Counted from the first letter of the stretch, positions 1 through 12,111 are shown. The stretch is 64,000 nucleotides of DNA from Cylicocyclus nassatus (GCA_958299035.1 CATQJL010000223.1:68194371-68258370); one strand, 5' to 3'. A program made the numbers and translations. The notes: generated from the sequence alone by a model not told the origin.

Positions 1-608
1 GAAAGCTAAAAAACAAGAAATAGAGGAAGAAAGTAGACTTTTCAGAAATAATGGATAGCTACCAACCAGCCGTGCGAAAATTGTAAGCTAACTGCGCTTA
101 TAGTGACTACCATAATAAAAAAACATATGACCTGTACGAAAGTGAATAACATGTTGAGTCGGAGCTCAAAGAACGACCGACCTTTTGGCGACGGCCTCGA
201 GCAACCCGCCAGACGAATGTTTTTCTTTCCTCCGCGGCACATTCTAATTTTCCTCTAGTCTTGTTTGACGTCTCCACGGGCTTCAGCAGCACATTCACGC
301 TCCATTTTTAGTTTCCACTTCCCCTTATCGTTGAATATATTTGGCTCCATATGGCCAGTAGAGGGGACAGCAATGCTGCTTTGAATACATCTTATGCACA
401 CATACTTGGCACACTTCCACTTCTTCCACTTGCTCTATTTCGTTAGTGGTCGAATCAATGAACTATCCAATAGCGAAATGGGGGAATGGATTAAGCGGAT
501 CAAGTGCATCGCTTTTTGGTCAATTCACTGATTTGGGAAATAGCAAAGTAGATCACTGAGATCAAGTGGATTGAGTATAGCAAAACCAAAGTGGCCAAAA
601 TAGTTGAA

Positions 609-1315
609 TCAGGAGTCCATATCAACCTGAAGTATTTCATTCAAACTTTTTCTAAGTTCACGTTTGAATGATTTACCATCGCTACAGGCTAAATATTCAC
701 GAGGTAATTTTTGGAGCAACTTCTGCACTCGATTAAAAAAATCATGGCTCAGCAAACTAAATTGTATACGCCCACCATTAAAATACTTCGCATATAAAGA
801 AAAACCAGAGGTCCTTCCATGGCTGGGCCTGAACACCGAGTATTTAGAAGGTTTCAATCGTTTTATCCCCTAAAAATCCTAAAAGCGAGTATAAGGTCAT
901 GAATATGTCGACGATAAGAGAGGCTCTTTAGATTGAGTCTTTTCAAGCGTTCTTCATAGTTAGGAAGCAACTGTGGATAACCAGAATTAGGGAAACACCG
1001 ATAAAACAGAAGTCCTGTGAACACTTTCTGAACACCTTCCAAACTTCGTTTATGCTTCCTCAAGGAGGGGCACCACACCTGGCTCGCATACTCTAACACA
1101 GGGATCACTAAGGCTTTATAAAGTTATAATAGAACCTTTACGTCTTTGACCTTAGTATTGCGAAATATCGTGTACATAATAGAAAAAGCTCGTGTGTGTA
1201 CGGCAGAAATTTGTGATTCAAATTTCAGTCCACTATCTACCAGAACTCCCAAGTCTTTAGAGGAAAAGGCTTGTCACTCTCCTGAAATAAGATGAAAATC
1301 ACTTTGACTCGCCTT
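609..1315 (-). pseudogene. CR1/L2-like non-LTR retrotransposon, RT C-terminal remnant
   Basis: Read on the minus strand, three blocks give the end of a reverse transcriptase. The first has the SKDLGVLVDSGLKFES type motif (about 1200-1290). The second has LYKALVIPVLEYASQVWCPS (about 1060-1125). The third, after a frameshift near 858-863, is the tail rich in Arg/Lys with SHDFFNRVQKLLQKLP (609-857). The order DLGV, then PVLEYASQVW, then the post-thumb tail is the usual one in CR1/L2/Jockey-type elements. There are in-frame stops near 1120 and 1275 plus the frameshift, and no catalytic YADD block is present, so this is a dead 5'-truncated copy. Family assignment rests on motif recognition; whether it is CR1 or L2 is not resolved. 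Confidence 0.85.
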
Positions 1316-1715
1316 CTTCCCCCTTACGCTAGCTTGATGGACTCCTTGGCATGAATTTCCGAAGTAGAGTTCCATGCTCCCAACAAGTATTATCGAAAAG
1401 CCGGATGCACGTGTGCGTTTCAAGCAACCTTATTTTCCTGCCTTTTCTTGCGCTGAGAAAAAAAGTTCATCCAATCAGGTCACTAAATAATTTTCATGAT
1501 TTTTGCGGATTTTGCTCAAACTTGCAACTATAGGCTTTCTTTTACAAAGGACGTACTTTAAGAGATCATGGGCATTTGATATGAAAAGCACTGAGCACTC
1601 TTGAACGCTGATTTCAAATCTGCATTTCGCTTCTGCGAAACGCTCTTTCAATGGAAGTTTTGAAGGCCTGAAAATCCCAATTCTTGGCGCTCTTTGAGTA
1701 CACGCAAACATCTAC

Positions 1716-1790
1716 GCGAATGGTGCAGTAGGGTAATGGTTTAGTGTGCTGGCGCTGAGTGAGAGGTCAAGGGTTCAATAGTTAAACAGC
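1716..1790 (+). repeat. tRNA-derived SINE head (plus orientation)
   Basis: An A-box-like stretch (TGGTGCAGTAGGGTAATGG) is followed about 40 nt later by a B-box-like GGTCAAGGGTTCAATAG. This is RNA polymerase III promoter spacing as in a tRNA. No acceptor stem closes, so a functional tRNA is unlikely and a SINE or tRNA pseudogene fits better. A related copy lies in the opposite orientation about 190 bp downstream. Confidence 0.6.
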
Positions 1791-1904
1791 GGATCGTTTT
1801 GCAGTCTGAGTTAGATACGCACTTGAAGCCGTCTGTAGACACTTACAGCAAATTTTTAGCATATTTGACCTCAAAAAGAGAACTTTATGGAGCAGCTGCA
1901 GTGA

Positions 1905-1985
1905 TAGAAGCCTCGAATTCGATTTATTGACCTTTCGCCTTCAACCGAGCACGATAACCATTACACCGCTGCACCACTACCTGTA
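1905..1985 (-). repeat. tRNA-derived SINE head (minus orientation)
   Basis: The minus strand reads GTGGTGCAGCGGTGTAATGG, then a degenerate B box near AAATCGAATTCGAGGC. It aligns with the plus-strand copy at 1716-1790 over most of its length. The two copies face each other, giving an inverted pair of pol III-type heads about 115 bp apart. Confidence 0.55.
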
Positions 1986-2233
1986 TAGCAGCGATCACAG
2001 ACAGACCTGAGAATGGTCAAAAACGGGATTTTCAAGCTTCCATAACTCGTTTTAAAAGAGAGTTTTGCAGAAACTGAATGTGGCTTTGAAATCAGCGTCT
2101 AAGACCGCTTCGGAAGATATGCATATCATATTAAACGGCCACAACTTCTGAAAGTACTTTCCTTGTTAGTTTTTGAAGTACCGTTTGGCAGCTTTAGAAT
2201 AAGATCTGCGTCTACTCCACTTCTACTTCTCAG

Positions 2234-4220
2234 CACAGGTGCGATAAGGTGAGAATGACTCCTCCAGGGTGAAGGGGGTCACAGTGGTCGCAACCCCTCC
2301 AGGGTGAAGGGTGTTTTACTTGGCAAAGAAATCGTAAAATGTCGACGGGGGGGGGGAGCCATCATTTTTCCCAGTCAAAGTTCATAATTTCCAATTTCTT
2401 ACCATCACTGTTTGTCTTTTTTCTGAAATGTGAAGTGATACGCTGCTGGATTAGCATACAGTTATATTTCTGACCAGCACCTTGTATTTTTTTACATTTC
2501 CTTTTCCCTTTTTTACATCGCGCTGCTTGGTTTTGGAATTACCATAGTTGATGTGCATGCGAACATTTGTTTCGGAAAGAGTTAGAGAATTTTTAACCAT
2601 TTACGAATTTTTTTCAAAGAAGAAATTCGTAATTTCTGTAGATAAACAGCAACGTCAGCAAGGTGAATATTTTTGAAACCATGCTGTCTTCCGCTTTTAG
2701 AGAATATATAGTTTGCCTGGAGTCTGTTTAAAAAGTGCCTGGTGAAGAGTGTGGGTAGTGATTTCTGAATATTTTCGAGTTTTTAGGACAGAAAACTTCT
2801 TAAGATGAACATAATTTACGCCGGTATGGCTACCATTGAAACCGCCTCGTTTTCTGCTTTCAGAAAATATATACATTGCCTGGTGTCCGTCAAAAAAAGT
2901 GCCTGGGTGAAGGGTGTCCTAGTGATTTCTGGAGATTTTCGGGTTTTTGACATAAAAAAATTCATATTGTAGATGAACATCTTTTACGGCGAGATGGTCA
3001 TCATTAGAACCGCCTCGTTCTCCGCTCTCAGGAAATATACAGCATGTTTAAGATCCATTTAAAAAAGTGCCTGATGCAGGATGTGCCTAGTGATTTCTGG
3101 GAATTTGCGAGTTTTCAGGATAAAAAAATCCGTGACTACTGCAGATGAACAGCTGGTGCAAGGAAATAGTAACCATCGGAACCGCCTCGTCTTCCGCTTT
3201 CGAAAAATATAAAGCATGTCTGAGATCCTTTCAAAAAAGTGCCTGGGTGAAGGGTGTGCTTGGTGATTTTTGAAGATACTTGAATTTTTATCATAAAAAA
3301 ATTCATAACTTTTTTAGATGAACATCTTGTACGCCGGGATGGTCACCGCTGAAACCGTCTTGTCCTCCGCTTTCAGAAAATATATACATTGCCTGGGGTC
3401 CGTAGGAAAAAGTGCCGGGTGAAGGGTGGGTGAGACTTTTATAATGGGAGTGCTCAAGTGCAGACTTTTCTACCATTGTAAAAAGGCGTCTACTTGAGCA
3501 CTCCCATTATAAAAGTCTCACCCACCCTTCACCCGGCACTTTTTTTAACGGACCCCAGGCAAAGTATATATTTTCTGAAAGCGGAAGACAAGACGGTTTT
3601 AGCGGTGACCATCCCGGCGTACAAGATGTTCATCTAAAAAAGTTATGAATTTTTTTATGATAAAAAATCAAGTATCTTCAAAAATCACCAAGCACACCCT
3701 TCACCCAGGCACTTTTTTGAAAGGATCTCAGACATTCTATATATTTTTTGAAAGCGGAGGACGAGGCGGTTTCGATGGTTATAATTTCCTTGCACCAGCT
3801 GTTCATCTGCAGTAGTCACGGATTTTTTTATCCTGAAAACTCGAAAATTCCCAGAAATCACTAGGCACATCCTGCACCAGGCACTTTTTTAAATGGATCT
3901 TAAACATGCTGTATATTTTCTGAGAGCGGAGAACGAGGCGGTTCTAATGATGGTCATCTCGCCGTAAAAGATGTTCATCTACAAAAGTTATGAATTTTTT
4001 TATATCAAAAACCCGAAAATCTCCAGAAATTACTACTCACACCCGTCACCAAGCACTTTTTTCAACAGACTCCTCCTTTCCTATACACTAATTCACGTAC
4101 AAATATCTCCTTTGCTTAACCTTACCTCACTGTTTCTCGGCTTTTGGTGAAGGGGGTCACCTTGGTCCCCGCTCAGGGGTGAAGAGCGGGTGAGAAAAGT
4201 CTCACACTATCGCACCTGTG
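2234..4220. mobile_element. 2-kb foldback transposon (hAT-like) with perfect 8-bp target duplication
   Basis: The element begins CACAGGTGCGATA and ends TATCGCACCTGTG. It is flanked by identical 8-bp sequences CTTCTCAG (2226-2233 and 4221-4228), the duplication length typical of hAT transposons. The two arms (about 2234-3459 and 3492-4220) are inverted copies around a 32-nt spacer, and the inner several hundred bases are almost perfectly complementary. Each arm is built of tandem units of about 165-175 bp, each starting near AAAAAGTGCCTGGGTGAAGG (for example 2733, 2898, 3062, 3235, 3408). The arms are unequal because the outer left part lacks a partner. No transposase is present, so it is non-autonomous. 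If transcribed it would fold into a very long hairpin. Confidence 0.9.
2730..3425 (+). repeat. Tandem ~170-bp units in left arm of foldback element
   Basis: At least four diverged direct repeats carry the same order of landmarks: a GTGCCTGGGTGAAGG block, a GTGATTTCTG block, a run of A with ATTCATAA, a TAGATGAACATC block, and a CCGCTTTCAGAAAATATA block. The inverted counterpart is at about 3525-4060. Confidence 0.85.
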
Positions 4221-4667
4221 CTTCTCAGTACAGTAGGGTTTGATTAATCTTACTAATCTTTTGTATTCTTCTCCATTTCTAATTGGAAAAAAGAAGGTTA
4301 TTTAGATCTTATAGCGCGGAAGTAATTTGTTGTTCTTCTATCACAAATTGATACGATGGAAAACCTACTGGTATGAACGTAGTTGCTGACCAAAAAATGT
4401 TGCAAAAAAGCTTGTAAAGCGAACTCTATAACATACTGCTGCGATACTTAAAATTTGACTATGCAGCAATTATGAGCTTAGCACTTCTAGTCACTTTACC
4501 ATTTTGAAGATATAGTTTTCGAGCTACTACCAAGATTGGTAACAATACTTTATTGGCTGACGTCGACGTCGACTTTACCATCTAGTCTGAATTGGAAGCC
4601 CCTCGGTTTATGACATCTTTTTATCAAGTGCATAAAGTAGTAGCAAGAAGGAAGGCACAAGTATGAG

Positions 4668-5212
4668 TAAGAAAAAACGGATTTTTGCCGAACCTGTCTA
4701 CTGTTAAAATCACAACCGTGATAAACGATGTAAAACGTTTTAAAAGTACTTTTCAGTTCATATTAGAAGCAGATATAAAGTGCAAAGAAGAAGGAGCTTT
4801 ACTTGGAAGCGGCCTCCAAGTTACAGATATCTGTTTTATTCAAATTGATAACGACACCGGGAGAGAGACTCATAAAATATGCGCTTTCAACGAAGAGGAG
4901 TGGTATTTTAATTCATCATGGAAGCTTTATACTTGGGACTACGTTCGTTGGAAGTGGGAAGGACGGACGCTTACTGTTGCATTGCTGGTGGTGAGAAAAG
5001 ACTCGGTGGACGCAAAGGGAAAAATCATCAAATACAATCGTGCAAACGAAAATCCAGTCGCATTTTATTCTACCAAGTATGAAGATCGCAAATTCTCTGA
5101 AACAGGAACAGGTGATGATTTCTCGGAGATGTACTTCGAAAACCCATTCCGACCTGGTAGAATCACCGTCTATTTGGGCAAAGGTGACAGGAGAGTTGCA
5201 ACTTTGCTGTAA
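4668..5212 (+). CDS. Unidentified protein, 181-codon open exon or truncated gene
   Basis: This is the longest non-repetitive open frame in the window, open from just after a TGA at 4664-4666 to a TAA at 5210-5212. The product is unrecognised. It has alternating hydrophobic stretches suggesting beta strands, an aromatic block with WYFNSSWKLY followed by WDYVRWKWEGR, and a charged C-terminal third ending RPGRITVYLGKGDRR. No in-frame ATG occurs before about residue 150, so either upstream exons supply the start or the copy is 5'-truncated. The stop overlaps a perfect donor (GTAAGT at 5209-5214); splicing from it to the nearby acceptor at about 5240 would also give a stop at once. No good acceptor is seen at the left edge. 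I infer real or recently decayed coding sequence from length and composition; no function is proposed. Confidence 0.5.
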
Positions 5213-7189
5213 GTTGAAGTTTTATTATCGATTTGTGTTAGGTGATCACAAAAGACGCTTGAAAAAATGGGAGGATAGGCAAAAAATGGGCCCAACCCAC
5301 TCTGACTGTCATTGTCTCTTGGGCTTGATTCAGCATTCCTTTTTTCGCATGTATTCGATAAGCCAATGTTTCAAAAGCAAATAGTTGCTTTTCAGAAGAG
5401 ATACACGTAAGCGGCTATCGCCGTCATTTTTTGAACAATATGAAGAACACTAGGTTGTTCGGAAACTAATGACCTTTCTTGCGCTAGAGAGCAAGGAACG
5501 CTTCAATTTTCTCTAACCTAATAGCAAGTAAATTTGAAGATGTAGAAACATATCATTCGTTAAAGGTAAGCAAGATAAGAAAGATGGCATTTGATCAAGC
5601 GCAGAAAGTGATCCACGTAAACTTTTAAAGTAAAATGTGAAATCATTCAATTCTCAAAAATGAAGATTGGTAGATTCGAGTAGCCCGCCTAAAATAGTGC
5701 GCTTGCACAGCAGGTGGAATGCGTAAAGTTTGCGCGTAAAAAGTCGCGCACTTTTCTGAGACCATTAACACGCGCACACAGAAACCAAATACGGGAGTGA
5801 TGTGACGAGATACTCCGGAAGAAGTACTTTATCCCAAGTATGGAAACATAGCGTAACTCGTGTCTGACAAGAAGCTAGGCGGCGAAACGCGCAACTGAGC
5901 TTCGCGTTAAATCCGAGTTGTATGCGAGTTTCAGACTCTCGCGAAACTCAGAGTTAACTCCGAGTTCGGTTAGAGAAAGGGGAATAATGTGCAGAAGAAA
6001 GCAGCTAAAAAATTTTTCGAAGCACAACTTGCTCATTTCAGCAAGCGTGAAGGGGTGTTGTGGTACACCATTCAAGACGGAATTTTAAGATTTTGTGAAA
6101 TTTTGGCCTTGGGGGTTATTCGACAAGCTGAACATAAAATTTGTCGAAATTTGGTAGTAGGGTTATTTGGCACTTAATCACGAATATGACATTCCATCAG
6201 CGGGTCCATTTAATGAGGTTACGGTTATACGGTGGTTGGAAGAAAACCGCAGCTGACTAAACTTTTGCAACAAGGTTTTTTTTGCATGCTAATTCCGAGT
6301 ACGATATTTATTTGCCGCTACAGGGCCGAAAGAGGTTACGGTAGGCTTACCGTAGGCAAGAAGATATCATGGAATTGATTGAAAATGGTCTGGCGGGGTT
6401 ATTTGGTGCGCTGATCATGAATATGATATTAATTTTTCATCTCAGGGACATAGAGAGTGATCACGGTAGGATTGTTAGTTAAGTCAAAGTTATATAGTAG
6501 ATTCACAATTGGCTCAGTGGCGTTATATGGTGTGCTAACGACCATATTGCAATTTTTACTGCAGCGTTGTATGGCGGTTTGGTAGATATACGGTAGACTA
6601 CCCAATATTACAGAATATGAGTAGTCTATCGTACGATCTATAGCATAGTCTGCGTTCATTTTGGCAGTGCAATTATAGATATGCTGTCAGTTTTCAATGA
6701 AGAATGTAAATTACGGTGGGCATATATGGAAGGAGGCGAGAATCTTAACTTAAGTTGATTCTTAGCAAAGAAGCAAATTAGTTAATAGTTTTTGTTTTTC
6801 AAAAATATTCCATTGTTCTGTTAACAATAACCTTTGGAAAATTATTTCGAAATTGTTATATTATTTGGAGGTCATTTGGATTTCGAATAACGTTCCATTT
6901 TCATGTATTTTCTAATATTGTTACAAAATTTAAATATAGGTCATTCGAAATAAATATCAATAAAAACTTTTGCTTTCATCAAGTTAGTGCATATTAAAAT
7001 AAGCGGAGAGTGGAGTGGGACGGGTTATCGGATTAGGGTTTATGTTCATGTTTCATTCTGTAAGCATCTGCAGGAGACTTTATGTCCAGGCACTCAAAGG
7101 CAAGCAACGCTTTTCGACGTGTCTTGTGTCGACCTGTAAGATCTTGATTACGGGGATTACTTCATAGCCGTAACTACACAAGAAGTGAC
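5213..7189. other. Gene-free stretch with fragments of inverted repeats
   Basis: No supportable gene. Around 5880-5965 there are short inverted motifs (GAGTTAACTCCGAG type) related to the ends of the element at 7340-8010, suggesting a solo or decayed MITE end. The stretch 6760-6990 is very AT-rich. Confidence 0.5.
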
Positions 7190-7270
7190 TGCTTGGTCTA
7201 GTGGTCTAGTAGTCCACCCCGTGCCTTGGACAACTGAAGTTTAATTCCCGGCTTCCTCCGAGTGTTTTAC
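7190..7270 (+). repeat. tRNA-derived SINE head or tRNA pseudogene
   Basis: TGCTTGGTCTAGTGGTCTAG resembles a tRNA D-arm and A box, and AGTTTAATTCCCGGC about 45 nt later resembles a decayed B box. The stems do not close convincingly, so this is not called as a working tRNA gene. Confidence 0.5.
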
Positions 7271-7339
7271 GATGATGTGCATAGGATCTCCTCAACATTT
7301 AGTGGTTTTTCAAGTAGTGGAGCGATATTTTGATTGAGA

Positions 7340-8010
7340 TACGAAACTCGCAGTTAAGTCGGAGATTTAAAACAAAACTCAGGGTGCCTTCATACCGTGC
7401 CGGCAGCTGCCGCTAGCAGCCCGTAGCAGCCTGTAGCCGCCGCTGGCCGCTTTTGTTCTTGAAGCGCAAAATCATCAAATGCTTACTACTCCAAGTGCAA
7501 ACGTCTACGCTTTCCATCTTCCACGCTTTTTCCTTGCTGTTGTCGCAATTCGATCTCATATATCATACCTATGTTCATTGTTGTTAGAATCTTGTTGCCG
7601 TAAATTGGTTATACTTTTGGTGCTCAGTTTCCCTCTTGCAGTTGAACCATATTTTTGCCAAAGTTTCTTCGCGGTTATATCTTAAGTATAGTTCTACTTC
7701 AATCATATCCTTGACTGGTGCTTATCTCGAATAAACCTGTAATATGTAAGTGTGGAACTGCACATTGGCGGCAGTAGAAAGAAAGAAGCGTGGAAGGTGT
7801 AAAGCGTGGTCGGGAGCACTCAAAGTAGTAAGGATTTAGTGACTCTGCGCTTCTATGACACAAGCGGCCAGCGGCGGCTACGGGGTGCCGGCGGCTGCTG
7901 CAAACTGCTACGGACTGCCAACGGCTGCTGCGGGCTGCTCGCGGCGGCTGCCGGCGCGGTATGAAGGCACATTCGAGATTAACTCCGAATTAACGCTCAG
8001 CTCTGAACTC
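7340..8010. mobile_element. MITE with GC-rich, GCAGC-rich terminal inverted repeats
   Basis: The left end (about 7340-7470: CTCGCAGTTAAGTCGGAG, GTGCCTTCATACC, then GCCGGCAGCTGCCGCTAGC) is the inverted counterpart of the right end (about 7840-8010, ending in GAGATTAACTCCGAATTAAC). The arms contain variable numbers of GCAGC-type triplet blocks and are followed inwards by GCTTTTGTTCTTGAAGCGC and its partner. The centre is about 370 bp without recognisable coding content. The style is like the longer element at 48501-50791. Confidence 0.75.
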
Positions 8011-9235
8011 GGGATTATGACCAGAGTACTACCGGCCCCAATTTTCGTCCAAAACGCTTCTACGGTCTAGCAACTTGGTTAGCATCCACATCAAACTTCC
8101 ATATGTACAGCTGCATTTTTTCCACGGCTGTAATTTTTACATGTAAGCTGTATTTTTTCTTTTTTCTTCTTTTTTATTTTTTTTCCAGGCTTTGCTTCAA
8201 AACTTTATGTATATTGAACTTTTTGCGGATCTTGCAATGCTATCTCGTGAAGCTTGCCTTCTTTTAACAAATGATATGCTTCCTACATTTTTAGAACTTC
8301 TGTCCGCGATCGCGCAAGGAAAAGACATTGATTTCCGATCAAGCTGACACATCGATAGCTAATTACAACCTTGTAACTTCTAGAAATGACTAGACAAAGT
8401 AAGAATTCAATTATCATATTTATCTGAAAGAATTATGGAAGACATTTGCTTTAATATTACATGACTTAGATAACCATTCCTAAATTCTTTCTTCTCCAGA
8501 AATTTACTGGAGGTGAAACGTCTGCGTTGCTAGAAACTCTTGAAGTAATAAGGCATCAAATTCAAAGATTTAATTCAGCTTTACCGTCCGATTTGATATG
8601 CGGCATTAGCGGATTTGAATCATAAATCCTGCGGGACTTTTTGAAAACAAGCTCAGAAAAAAATTGCATTGATTTAACACAGGGTCAGCAGTTCGGTATA
8701 TTAAGAGTGCTTTGTTAACAGGTACTACTTACAAAAAATTTCCTTACCATTACTGCAAGTCCACGAAATTGGGAGCGCCCTGTAGCAGTAAAAAATCTAA
8801 CCATTAGTACTTTCAATTCCTAACCATGAAGAGTGTATCCGAACAGTTCTCTTGGAAAAGGAAACCTATTTTATCAGCACTCGGACTGCAGGGCTGAATG
8901 TCAAGATGCCTGGATAGATACAAATTACAATGAAGACGTTTTCGTTTTGTTTTAGACGTGTTTACTAAATACATAAAGCAAGCGAAGGTCAGCAGGTTAC
9001 TCGAACTTTTGAAGCCAGTAAAAATGTCTTTTACCAAGTTTGCTGATCTCCCATTTACAAGCTCAGCACGTTAGTCTGAAAAAAGCTCTGAATAAGCAGA
9101 AACACCAGTTTTACATTTCTGTTGAAATGCCTTAGGAAAACTGTCGAGTAATTTAATGTGGTGGTAAATGTGGTGTCTTTGGGGGTAATGCCAACAACAT
9201 TTCGCGTAAACAGATTCACAGCGTAAGACTTGAAG
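8011..9235. other. No gene recognised
   Basis: AT-rich sequence with a pyrimidine tract near 8155-8185 that resembles an acceptor (TTTTTTTTCCAG), but no exon following it can be defended. Confidence 0.4.
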
Positions 9236-9602
9236 GCAGCGGCTCGACAGAATGAGAACTTTGGGATATGCTAAGTCCAAGGCTGTGTTTTGCAGCTTCA
9301 AAAGATATCAATAATCCACTTTTGTGGATGTGAAAAGTCTGTTTGGGCGAGTCGAGAAAGTGACTGTTGGAGCCGATAATCCAATTGCCGCCGAGATGGA
9401 TACGGTGTTCCCACTCACGAGCCAAACGCGCTTTGGAGATCAAGCTTACGTCGTCCGCCCAAATAGCACTTTCACGTCTGAAAAAGCGGTTATCGATACC
9501 TTTTGAAGCTGCAAAGCACATTCTTGGACTTATCTCATTTAGGGAACCGAAAACGATAGATATCCCAAAATTGTCATTCTGCCGAGCCGATGTCTTCAAC
9601 AA
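9236..9602. repeat. Inverted repeat about 85-105 bp per arm
   Basis: The left arm CGGCTCGACAGAATGAGAAC...TTTGCAGCTTCAAAAG (about 9238-9310) pairs with the reverse complement of the right arm about 9500-9602. The right arm carries an extra ~25 bp. The middle 170 bp is open on both strands by chance. Probably a MITE. Confidence 0.7.
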
Positions 9603-10432
9603 TGAGCGTTGTACGAGCGTTTCACATATAAATTATAACGCTACACGCTTAGCAAGTTGTCACGCGCAGATGTTGTTGAGTGTCGTCATCGCAAACACTG
9701 TATTCTATGTCAGATTCACTAACCTAGCAGGTCTTTCATAAATTCATAACGTTCTTATTCTTGTTGTCGTTTTATGATAAAGCTATCGGTTTACGTACCT
9801 GTACCATTCGAAAAACAGTACTGCAAGATACTTTTCCAAATAAATTAGTCTATTTTTGTTTTCTTCGCAGACTTAGGTTACCATTCGAAAAGTGTGGCAA
9901 GCCCTACAAAACAAAACAAACACCTAAGATTCATCTAACAGTCAGTTCGTCAGCCAGGTAATTTGGCCAGAAACTGCCCTAAAAATTTATGCGAAGCTCT
10001 AACATGGTCATTATACTACTACACATAGTAGTATTTCGTTATTGATGCATAAATCTTCCACCATAAAATAGAGGAAATTTGTTCTAAAGATGCCTAAACG
10101 AACTAATTAGTTTAAAAAATGGGTGCTCTGTTATGTATACCAAGCTAGACAATTTGAAAGAAAATCAAGAAATTGGGAGATGAAATCATGACTAATCAAA
10201 GAAACAACCGATCGGTTAGAACTTTTTTTTCAAGAGTAGATCATAAAATCAAGATCAAAAATAAGATTAAATCTTAGTAAACGTTCTAGCAATTTCCGCG
10301 ACTAGAATGAAAAATTTTGAGTGTTTCTTTAAACAGCTTGTATCGTTGCCATATGCCAACAAAGCCAACATCAAAACTACTTTCTATCTCAATGTTATTG
10401 CTGATAATGTACTCTTAGGAATAGTAGACCTT

Positions 10433-10572
10433 GTATAAGCTCCTGCAAGACGAAGGCGGTTGGTTCGATGTGCAACGCGGTTGCGACATGGCTGCGTCAC
10501 AGCAGCGTCACAGCCGCGTCACAGCCACGTCGCGCCTCGAACCAACCGCCTTCGTCTTGCAGGAGCTTATAC
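10433..10572. repeat. Perfect 36-bp inverted repeat (hairpin) with GC-rich loop
   Basis: Arms at 10433-10468 and 10537-10572 are exact reverse complements (GTATAAGCTCCTGCAAGACG and onward). The 68-bp loop holds short direct repeats of the type GCGTCACAGC, repeated about four times, and is far more GC-rich than its surroundings. The structure resembles a very short foldback element or a hairpin RNA precursor. Confidence 0.9.
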
Positions 10573-12111
10573 TTTCAGAATGTTTTCGAGCTTTTTCTTA
10601 CCAATTTAGACTGCAGAGACAAACATGAAAGAATGAGATTATGCAAGCTTCGTGATCTCAAGCAAATCCATTGAAAATCTAGAGACCATGCAAGAAAAAC
10701 TAGAATAGTTAACATTAGAGGTTTCAAAGCCTCCCCATCCTAACCGTGCAAAATTTGTGCTCAAAGCTCATATGAAAAGTGATGATTTTCGAGAAAAATG
10801 CCAAAACGTAGAGAAGGAAAAATTTGATTTCTGACGTAATCTAATCGTAACTTGTTATAGAAAAGGTCGATTAGCACAAGCCTTGCAAAGTTAAAAAGAG
10901 TAGATTCTAAGAATTATGAGACCAACTGTTTTATTTTCTTGCATGGTCTTTAGATTTGCTATGCCCTTGTTTAACACATTGACGACCATGCAGATTTTTA
11001 CTTGTCTGCCTAGACCAAGACCTTTTACGGACCAGCCCACATTTTTCAACTATAGTTAGGCATGCTGCCAGCTGCAGCACACCTACAGCAAATCTGAAAG
11101 GCTGATAAAAAAGGTAGAGGTCATCCCTGGATACAGTGCAAAAGAAAGCTCATGGAGTGAGTCTATCCCAGGAAAGTAATCATTTTAACAAAATTTAAGT
11201 CTTGACACACAGGTTTGTCAAGCGGTCGTCAATGTGTTAAAATCTGGATTGGATGGATTTCATGGATTTTATCTTTCATTATTATCTCTGCAGTCGAACA
11301 TAGTGGGGAATCAGAGAGGAACTTGTAGATACAAGGCTTACTCTTTCTAAAAAGTATTTGTCAATTGGAATATTAATTGAGGTAGAAAGAAGTTACCAAT
11401 TTTGGAGATGGTGGGAACAAGCTTTCGGTGCAACTTCATGCAAGCTCTGGCCTCACAGGCCCAGCACTTAAGCTTACCCGAATTTGGTGTGGTAAACTTT
11501 CTCATACCCATCACACGAAGAGCAATTACACTTGTGGGGTGGGCGGCGCGGCATTATGGAGCAAAGCTACGCCGCGTTCGCCTGCGGTATATCCTGAGAA
11601 ACTCTTGCGTTGCGTCGCTCTTAATTATAGCCGCAGAGAAGCCAGCGTTAGCTAGCGAATTGAGTCATTGTTTTTATTTTTCATAGGTAAAAACATCAAA
11701 ATGTGAAAGATGAATGGAATTTGAGGATTAATCAAAGACAGAGTATAAGAAGGCGTGTCTGTAAAGCAGAATCCTCTCCTATAATATAAACCCGATCCCA
11801 AAAAACGAGACGGCGAGGATGGTCCGCCTACATGTATGCTTCAACGGGTGTTTTGAATAGACGCCAGTTGCCGGGGCCTTATTGTGTAGAGACGCGACGG
11901 TGCGATCATGAGGTCAAGAGGACGCAGAGGTCCTAGCGCGAACGAGAGGCCACGACACGCAGGGTACGCTCTGCTGCTGCAATGGATGTGTTGAAAGACG
12001 CAAGCGCGTGCCAAGAGTGTTGAAATTGCGAGCTTGGTCATTGTTGCAAAGTTAGTTATAGACGCATACCATTTGATCTGCTCACATCCGCTTTCAGTAT
12101 TCACTTTGCTT

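Noticed and set aside
42..242. Minus-strand frame with a hydrophobic stretch FVQVICFFIMVVTISAV
   Set aside because: No splice, promoter or polyadenylation support; the hydrophobic run alone is weak evidence in AT-rich DNA.
9216..9602. 128-codon minus-strand frame containing WADDVSLISK, resembling an RT active site
   Set aside because: It spans an inverted repeat, no flanking RT motifs are present, and the ADD match is too short to count.
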